A stretch of DNA of 64,000 nucleotides from Roseburia sp. GTDB lineage: Bacteria; Bacillota; Clostridia; Lachnospirales; Lachnospiraceae. Position 1 is the first letter of the stretch. The number at the start of each line of letters is the position of its first letter. The position numbers and the translations under genes were made by a program. The stretch is from positions 1-64,000 of the forward strand of contig JALEKJ010000015.1 in NCBI GenBank assembly GCA_022771695.1, written 5' to 3'. Under the pieces are notes generated by a model, which made no database searches, was not told where the DNA came from, and saw only the letters and a list, made by a program, of their open reading frames with translations. Below, one piece after another: positions 58,012 to 64,000 of the stretch.

Positions 58012-58844
58012 AACATTTTATACATTTGAGTGATTTTTCAAAACAGGAAATAGTACATATATTTGAATTGGCAGATAAAATAAACGTAGATTATGGAAAT
58101 ACCAAGCCATTGAAGGGAAAAACGATTATTTTATTTTTCCCGGAGAGCAGCATTAGAACAAGGGTTTCTTTTGAAAAGGGAATACAAATGCTGGGAGGAA
58201 ACACAATTTTGTTTCCGCCGGAAACTCTGGATAAGAAAGAAGATAGGAAGGATGTGGTAGGGTATCTTGAAAACTTCGCAGATATGGTGATTGTTCGTCA
58301 TAGTGATTTGTCATTAATAGAGTATATGGCAGAGAATTCACATATACCAATGATAAATGCTATGACTTCTGTGAATCATCCATGTGAGATACTGACAGAC
58401 CTATATGCTCTGTCAAAGAAATATGTAGATTATTGTGAAAAGGAATACCTTTTTATGGGAGCAAGAGGTAATATTGGAAACACATGGAAAGTAGCGTCGG
58501 AATTGCTGGGTTTTCCGTTTACCCAGTGTTGCCCCAAAGGATATGAAATCGAGGGAGCAAACGTATGTTATGATTTGGAGGAAGCTGTTGTTGGAAAAGA
58601 TATTGTTTGTACAGATTCGATTCCTACATCAGCAAAGGATGAGTTTAAAGGTTATCAAATTAGTTTAGAACATCTGAAACATGCAAATCCGGGTGCTTGC
58701 TTAAATCCGTGCCCACCATTTTTTAGAGGAGAAGAGGTATCTGCCAATGCCATTGGTAGTGAATATTTTGTAGGATATGAGTTCAAGAAACACTTGTTGG
58801 AAGTTCAGCAGGCAATTATTTGTTATCTGTTTCGTTGTGTGTAA
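58008..58844 (+). CDS. Ornithine/aspartate carbamoyltransferase family protein, atypical
   Basis: A 278-residue protein, shorter than typical OTC (~310-335). The carbamoyl-phosphate loop is present as PESSIRTRVSFEKG (S-x-R-T-R). The second motif reads NHPCEILTDLYAL, with Glu where OTC/ATC have Gln (HPCQ). The amino-acid-side motif HCLP is replaced by NPCPPFFRGEEVS. These changes suggest a different amine substrate, or loss of activity. Coupled translation with a GNAT hints at an acetylated or unusual substrate. Confidence 0.88.
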   Translation: MKHFIHLSDFSKQEIVHIFELADKINVDYGNTKPLKGKTIILFFPESSIRTRVSFEKGIQMLGGNTILFPPETLDKKEDRKDVVGYLENFADMVIVRHSDLSLIEYMAENSHIPMINAMTSVNHPCEILTDLYALSKKYVDYCEKEYLFMGARGNIGNTWKVASELLGFPFTQCCPKGYEIEGANVCYDLEEAVVGKDIVCTDSIPTSAKDEFKGYQISLEHLKHANPGACLNPCPPFFRGEEVSANAIGSEYFVGYEFKKHLLEVQQAIICYLFRCV

Positions 58845-59261
58845 ATCTCGTGCCAATGTGCGAGAATTAAGAAGATATATGGCGGAGTATACAAACGCAG
58901 TTTTGATTTTGGAGGTGAAATAGCAGATATATATATGATTAGATTGTGATATACTTGATTTAAGTGCTTCGCAGTTTAAAATGTGAAACGTTAATTTCCA
59001 GGGGGATAAGTATCTTATCGCCCTGTTTTGTATTATTCTATGCTTGTAGAGAACACTTCTTGTGTAGCAAACTTTTGTGTTAATTACCTTGAGACTACCG
59101 CTTATATCAGTTATACTTAAATTGTAGTTGCAAAAATATGCCATAGATTATAAAAAAGATGTGCGCTCATAACTAAGAGGCATATTCACAAAAATGATAC
59201 CAAACTAGGATTGCTATTTTTTTGATAGTGAATTTTTCGTGGAAAAGAAGGAACAAAGCAG
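58845..59261 (+). other. Gene-free stretch of 417 nt with one terminator
   Basis: AT-rich; no convincing frame on either strand. A terminator-like hairpin lies at 58999-59029 (CAGGGGGATAAG / CTTATCGCCCTG, one mismatch, then TTTT), which should end the GNAT-carbamoyltransferase transcript. The rest presumably contains the promoter of the helicase gene, but I see no clear consensus. Confidence 0.6.
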
Positions 59262-61991
59262 ATGAATACGAGAAAACACATGATTATTATAAAAGGTGAA
59301 ATAAAAACATCCGAAATTAGATTTTGCAGGTATAATGCCAATACGCAAAAGATGGATGTGGAATTTAACAACGGGAAAACATATTCATATGCATATTCAA
59401 ATGTGGAATGGTTAAAAGAACCGATAGTATTGAATCCAAATATGTATCGTATTAGCAGAGAAGGACGGGAGTTCTTTGCCATAGAAGCTATAAATGTATT
59501 TAGAAGTACATATGATTCTTACTGGCATATTTGTTTTGGAGATGGTAGTGAGAGAGATTATCCTCAAAGCGAATTAAGAATTGTTGAATCTTGCTTAAGC
59601 CAGAGTCAATCTGCGAATGTTTTTGAATATATAAAACAGATTGCGAATCTAAGTGACCTTAAGAATGAAGCAACTGGTGAAAAAATGCTTGCAAAAAAAT
59701 ATGAGAAAATATCTTTTGTAGGTAACGATGTAGCGTTAGCAAAGTATTTAAATCCATCTTCATTGCAAACTGACAAGGTAATACGTGAATATCTACCGAT
59801 TTTCCCGTTTGGATGTAATAATAGTCAATATAAGGCCGTTAAGAGTGCCATGGAAAATCAAATTAGTGTAATTCAAGGACCGCCAGGTACGGGAAAGACA
59901 CAGACCATATTGAATATTATTGCCAATATATTAATGCAAGGAAAAACTGTTCAGATAGTTTCCAATAATAATTCAGCTACTGAGAATGTATATGAGAAAC
60001 TATCGTCGCCGAAATATAATTTGGGTTTTGTTGCGGCAACATTAGGCAGTTCAGAGAATAAGAAAATATTTGTTAAACAACAGGATGTGAATTATCCGGA
60101 TTTTTCATCATGGAAAATAGAAGAAAAGCAAAGTGCTTTGCAGAAAAATATTTCCGAAAAATCTATGCGATTAAGAGATGTTTTTGATAAGCAAGAGAGA
60201 TTAGCATGTCTGAGGCAGGAACATGCTCAATTAGCGACAGAACTGGAATATTTCAACCAATATGTTGAGGAGTCGGATGTTGATACTGATAGTATAAGGT
60301 TTAAGAAAAAGCTTTCTTCAAAACAATGGATGGCAATGTGGCAGGAATGCCAGATAATTTCAGAGGAAAAGCAGAAAATAGGAATCTTGTTTAAGATAAA
60401 AGCCTTTTTCAGATATGGTATTACGGATACTAACTTTTATAAACAGGATATTTCAAAAGTAATTACCACATTTCAAGCTATGTACTATCGTACCAAGCAA
60501 GTGGAGTTGACTAAAGAAATCGAAGAAATTGAGAAATATTTAAATAGTGTCAATAAGGATTTGCTCGATGATTTGTGTAGCCAATCAATGACTATTTTAA
60601 AAGACAAGTTGGCAAGGAAATACGAAGGAAATCAAAAACGCAGAATATTTAATGAAGATGATTTGTGGAAAGAACCCTATGATGTTTTAGAGGAGTATCC
60701 GGTTATTTTAAGTACAACATTTTCATCAAGAAGCAGCTTAAATACAGAGGTGGTGTATGATTATCTCATTATGGATGAAGCATCACAGGTAGACATTGCA
60801 ACAGGTGCGTTGGCACTGTCTTGTGCAAGAAATGTTGTTATTGTAGGGGATACAAAACAACTTCCAAATGTTGTTACAGAGGATATAAAGACAAAGGCAA
60901 AAGCAATATTTGATAGTTTTAATATCAATGAAGGGTATCAGTTCACAAAAAGTTTTTTACAGTCGATTTTGGATGTTATTCCTAACGTAACACAAACGCT
61001 GTTGCGAGAACACAATAGGTGTCATCCTAAAATAATTAATTTCTGCAACCAGAAATTTTATCGTGGTGAATTGATGATAATGACAACGGACAAAGGTGAA
61101 GAAGACGTTTTGGCGGTAGTGAAAACTGTACCGGGGAATCATGAGCGTAATCATTATAGTCAACGTCAGATAGATGTGATAAAAAATGAAATTATACCTA
61201 AATATGTTTCAGATACAGAAGAGACAGGAATTATAGCACCATATAAGAATCAAGTGGAAGCGTTAGAAAGGGAGATTAAGGATATAGACGCTGCAACAGT
61301 ACATAAGTTTCAAGGCAAAGAAAAAGAGACTATTATCATATCAACGGTAGATGATGAAATTTCAGATTTTGCAGATGATCCTTACTTAATCAATGTGGCT
61401 GTCTCAAGAGCAAAAAAGAAACTGCTGCTGGTTGTTACAGGTAACGAACAGGTTAAAGAACGAAATATAACGGATTTGATAGATTACATTCAATATAATA
61501 ATTTTGAGGTTGTTGATAGTAAGATATACTCAATTTTTGATTACCTTTATAAGCAGTATACGGAGGAAAGAAAGGCATACCTGCAAAAACATAAAAAGGT
61601 ATCAGAATATGATTCTGAAAATCTAATGTATTCATTAATAGACGAAATTATTGCTGATAATAAGTATTCGAGCTTGGATGTGCTTTGTCATTTCCCGTTG
61701 AATATGTTGATTAAAAATCCGGAATTATTAAATGAACAAGAATGCCAGTATGTAATGAATCCGGCTACGCATTTGGATTTTCTGATATATAACAGAATTG
61801 GTAAGAGACCTGTGTTGGCGATTGAAGTTGATGGATACGAATATCACAAAGAAGATACAGCGCAGGCTTCACGTGATTTGCTGAAAAATCATATATTGGG
61901 GTTGTATGAAATTCCGTTGTTGAGATTTAAGACAAATGGCAGTGGTGAAAAAGAAAAAATTATAGAAACGTTAGATGAATTGATTGGATAA
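59262..61991 (+). CDS. SF1 (UPF1-like) helicase fused to a nuclease-like domain
   Basis: A 909-residue protein. Residues ~10-60 look like a KTSC/SH3-like domain (IKTSEIRFCRYNANTQKMDV). The helicase core has Walker A QGPPGTGKTQTIL near 205, Walker B MDEASQVD near 505, VGDTKQLPNV, TVHKFQGKEKETIIIS near 680 and NVAVSRAKKKLLLVV near 713 (AAA_11/AAA_12 type). A coiled coil is inserted between motifs I and II. The C-terminus (~800-909) has HLDFLIYNRIGKRPVLAIEV, then DGYEYH, a Vsr/DUF2726-like PD-(D/E)XK pattern. Single helicase-nuclease proteins of this plan occur in phage-defence islands. Confidence 0.9.
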   Translation: MNTRKHMIIIKGEIKTSEIRFCRYNANTQKMDVEFNNGKTYSYAYSNVEWLKEPIVLNPNMYRISREGREFFAIEAINVFRSTYDSYWHICFGDGSERDYPQSELRIVESCLSQSQSANVFEYIKQIANLSDLKNEATGEKMLAKKYEKISFVGNDVALAKYLNPSSLQTDKVIREYLPIFPFGCNNSQYKAVKSAMENQISVIQGPPGTGKTQTILNIIANILMQGKTVQIVSNNNSATENVYEKLSSPKYNLGFVAATLGSSENKKIFVKQQDVNYPDFSSWKIEEKQSALQKNISEKSMRLRDVFDKQERLACLRQEHAQLATELEYFNQYVEESDVDTDSIRFKKKLSSKQWMAMWQECQIISEEKQKIGILFKIKAFFRYGITDTNFYKQDISKVITTFQAMYYRTKQVELTKEIEEIEKYLNSVNKDLLDDLCSQSMTILKDKLARKYEGNQKRRIFNEDDLWKEPYDVLEEYPVILSTTFSSRSSLNTEVVYDYLIMDEASQVDIATGALALSCARNVVIVGDTKQLPNVVTEDIKTKAKAIFDSFNINEGYQFTKSFLQSILDVIPNVTQTLLREHNRCHPKIINFCNQKFYRGELMIMTTDKGEEDVLAVVKTVPGNHERNHYSQRQIDVIKNEIIPKYVSDTEETGIIAPYKNQVEALEREIKDIDAATVHKFQGKEKETIIISTVDDEISDFADDPYLINVAVSRAKKKLLLVVTGNEQVKERNITDLIDYIQYNNFEVVDSKIYSIFDYLYKQYTEERKAYLQKHKKVSEYDSENLMYSLIDEIIADNKYSSLDVLCHFPLNMLIKNPELLNEQECQYVMNPATHLDFLIYNRIGKRPVLAIEVDGYEYHKEDTAQASRDLLKNHILGLYEIPLLRFKTNGSGEKEKIIETLDELIG

Positions 61992-62008
61992 CGGAAGAAA
62001 AGGTACAT

Positions 62009-62113
62009 ATGGAAATTATTGAAAAAGATGGGTTGCAAGAATTGCCAGCTATTGTAAAGGAAAATCCATATGGCAAATTCTTAATAACAGGAAGTGGAAG
62101 GTTTTTACTATGA
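62009..62113 (+). CDS. Small ORF, 34 residues, between helicase and DUF2971 genes
   Basis: MEIIEKDGLQELPAIVKENP ... ending GSGRFLL. It starts 18 nt after the helicase stop with AAGG upstream and its stop overlaps the next start (ATGA), so it could couple translation. The sequence looks like the N-terminus of a larger protein, so it may be a remnant of a truncated gene. Confidence 0.45.
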   Translation: MEIIEKDGLQELPAIVKENPYGKFLITGSGRFLL

Positions 62114-63489
62114 GATTGAATGAAGTAGATTTGAATGGAAACAGTGAGTTGGTGTTTCGCTTTCGAAGTATAGACACAATACTGGAATATGATGAATTGA
62201 AGAATCTGGAAATGTATTTTTGTCCTTTTGAGATGGAAGATGATGCTTTTGAGGGGGCGCTCAATTTATATTGGAAAGGCGATGAAATTCTTTGGGACAA
62301 TTTTATTGGGCATTATTTTATCACGTTTTTGATTTACTATATTGGATTAATACTATCAGACGATGCGGAACGTAAAATTCCAGATAAAATAAACTGGAGA
62401 CAATTTCGATCAGGTTTTAATATGGAAGGTTTGATTCTTCAGCTATTGGATAAACCAATCGTTAAGATGGTAAAAGATTTTGCTATGGCAAAGGAACATA
62501 AAGTGGAAAGTGATGAACTTCGGCTATATTTAAGTCTTCTACATGGTGCTGTTTTAGAAGTTGTAGACCATATGATGAAGGATGAGGTACTTGAAATTAA
62601 AGGTAGAGTAGAAAATATTGATTATGTAAAGGAGATAGAAAACGTTAATTGGGAAGAGGCTAAGGAGAAGGGTTCATTTCGAGTCTTGAATCAGATGCTT
62701 CAAAGACAGAAAAAAAGGTTAGATTCGCCAAAATTATCAGGTTGGCAACGATGGCTTGTTATGGAATTTCCGAATGACTATTTTGATGTGCTTAACGAGA
62801 TGGTGTTTCCCAAGTGGTATATTGTTAGTTTCTGCAGGAATTGTACAAATACAAGAAATTGGGCACAATATGGTGACTCTAATAGAGGCGTTTGCCTTAT
62901 CTATCGAACGCATCAAGGTGCGACTGGCAGAGGACTTCGAATTAAGACGTGTCATGAATATTCTACGAGCAAAGGGAAAATTATTAAGAATCATATAGAA
63001 CCATTATATAAAGTAGAATATTCTGCAAATCATCCTGAACTGAATTTTTTCGAGATGCTGGGAAGTTTACCCGGAAAGATGCTGGATGAATGGTTTCATG
63101 ATCGTGAAGGAAATGCAAGCTCATATTATGTAAAACGTGATAACGGTCCAAAATGGAAAGAGTGGCATCAAAGATATTGGAACACGTTTCAGAAGTTAGT
63201 TATTCGTAAAGGTGAAGATTGGGATGGACTTGAAGAAGAAAGGATAGTTCTTGAGAACTCATTTCTAGTGGATTACGAAAATGATCTTTCTGAACGAAAA
63301 ATCCGATATGATTTCGAAGAACTACGGGGAATCATATGGGGATGCAATGTGAAAGAGAGTAGGAAAAATGAGATTAGGTCAATAATTAATGAATTGTGTG
63401 CAAATAGCGGAAGAGCTGATTTTGAGTTTTATCAAGCCGTTAAAGACCCCTCAAGCCTTGAGATTTGGATTGAAAAGGAAATTCTATAG
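62110..63489 (+). CDS. DUF2971 protein
   Basis: A 459-residue protein. The N-terminus VFRFRSIDTILEYDELKNLE and MYFCPFEMEDDAFEGALN, and the middle WYIVSFCRNCTNTRNWAQYG then DSNRGVCLIYRT, match DUF2971. The region between (~60-220) is helical. DUF2971 proteins have no settled activity; they recur in defence islands and beside helicases or nucleases. Coupled to the helicase-nuclease gene, it may be its effector or sensor. Codon use is AT-rich, as in its neighbour. Confidence 0.85.
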   Translation: MRLNEVDLNGNSELVFRFRSIDTILEYDELKNLEMYFCPFEMEDDAFEGALNLYWKGDEILWDNFIGHYFITFLIYYIGLILSDDAERKIPDKINWRQFRSGFNMEGLILQLLDKPIVKMVKDFAMAKEHKVESDELRLYLSLLHGAVLEVVDHMMKDEVLEIKGRVENIDYVKEIENVNWEEAKEKGSFRVLNQMLQRQKKRLDSPKLSGWQRWLVMEFPNDYFDVLNEMVFPKWYIVSFCRNCTNTRNWAQYGDSNRGVCLIYRTHQGATGRGLRIKTCHEYSTSKGKIIKNHIEPLYKVEYSANHPELNFFEMLGSLPGKMLDEWFHDREGNASSYYVKRDNGPKWKEWHQRYWNTFQKLVIRKGEDWDGLEEERIVLENSFLVDYENDLSERKIRYDFEELRGIIWGCNVKESRKNEIRSIINELCANSGRADFEFYQAVKDPSSLEIWIEKEIL

Positions 63490-63697
63490 AAATAAATAGT
63501 ACATAAATTGCAGAAAATATTTGTTATACTGGTATGAGTTCAAACCGAGCAAATTTTTGATGACAGTCAAAATGAAATGTTTATTTTTGCCCGTTTTTAA
63601 TAAAAAATACATATTTTCTCCGGATAAAATCAATAAAATGTACCGTTTGTGACAAAACGACAATATGCTAATCTGATTTTGAAAGGAGGAAGTATTT

Positions 63698-64000
63698 GTG
63701 AGAAAAAAACTAAAAGGGTTACTGTTGTTAATGGTTTTGTGCGTACAGCTTGTATTGCCATCTGCTGAGGTACTGGCGGCGCAGACAATCTATGACAACG
63801 AAATTGGCACACAAGACGGCTACAATTATGAATTGTGGAAAGATTACGGAACCACAAGCATGACATTGAACGGCGGGGGGAAATTTAGCTGTCAATGGAG
63901 TGATATCGGAAATGCCTTGTTTAGAAAAGGCATGAAGTTCGATAACACAAAGACTTATCAGCAGATAGGAAACATTTCCATTAATTATGGTTGTAATTAT
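63698..64000 (+). CDS. Endo-1,4-beta-xylanase, GH11, N-terminal part
   Basis: The gene starts at a GTG with AAAGGAGG 8 nt upstream and runs off the window end (101 codons seen). A signal peptide ([20 protein letters not shown], ending near VLAA) precedes a GH11 start: [40 protein letters not shown] and [10 protein letters not shown]. The catalytic glutamates lie beyond the edge. A secreted xylanase fits a plant-fibre-degrading gut or rumen organism. Confidence 0.93.
   Translation, partial: MRKKLKGLLLLMVLCVQLVLPSAEVLAAQTIYDNEIGTQDGYNYELWKDYGTTSMTLNGGGKFSCQWSDIGNALFRKGMKFDNTKTYQQIGNISINYGCNY

Noticed and set aside
58845..59261. Hidden tRNA or small RNA gene
   Set aside because: No cloverleaf arms, T-loop (GTTCGAATC-like) or known RNA motif was found; only a terminator hairpin is clear.

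Overview
The window fits a spore-forming, anaerobic, fibre-degrading Firmicute of the Lachnospiraceae type. The signs are spoIIID behind a sigma-E-like promoter, pyruvate formate-lyase with its activase, a GH11 xylanase, strong GGAGG ribosome-binding sites and frequent GTG/TTG starts. I could not run searches; names rest on motifs, gene order and family knowledge.

Positions 1-27915 are the right-hand part of a tailed (siphovirus) prophage, all on the + strand. The left end, with integrase and repressor, lies outside the window. Order: early/accessory genes (C5 DNA methyltransferase, ParB-like fusion, MazF-like protein, SSB, ArpU-like regulator); a control region with repeats, a possible promoter and a terminator (5684-5905); HNH nuclease and terminase; HK97-type portal, ClpP-like protease and capsid; connectors, tail tube, frameshifted tail chaperones, tape measure, Dit/Tal-like baseplate; tail-tip receptor proteins; holin and endolysin. 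The tail-tip section carries a diversity-generating retroelement (DGR): a target gene with a C-terminal variable repeat (22963-23068), two hairpins, a template repeat (23308-23418) and a reverse transcriptase with the DGR-type LGxxxSQ motif. Nearly all repeat differences are at template adenines, so the retroelement probably rewrites the phage's receptor-binding surface. I found no GATC site in this prophage by eye, while the flanking chromosome has many.

Positions 28136-28426 hold an unusual array: six 26-nt imperfect palindromes (CCGTA...TACGG) at exactly 53-bp pitch, directly upstream of a predicted PD-(D/E)XK nuclease gene. I know no name for this arrangement.

Positions 29351-47032 are chromosome: secreted lipoproteins with low-complexity repeats, small membrane proteins, a GH25-LysM protein, Nudix, MerR-TipAS and GntR regulators, a tRNA-dihydrouridine synthase, two GGDEF proteins, a pfl operon behind a ZTP (pfl-motif) riboswitch plus a second promoter, a MIF-like tautomerase and spoIIID.

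Positions 47774-55200 form a flavin-based extracellular electron transfer locus: DmkA-like prenyltransferase (divergent), then Ndh2, DmkB, PplA-like lipoprotein, ApbE/FmnB, EetA and EetB. Together they would move electrons from NADH through a demethylmenaquinone pool to a flavinylated surface lipoprotein. guaA follows.

Positions 57043-64000 hold a two-domain GNAT next to an atypical carbamoyltransferase, a possible defence pair (SF1 helicase fused to a nuclease-like domain, then a DUF2971 protein), and the start of a secreted GH11 xylanase cut by the window edge.
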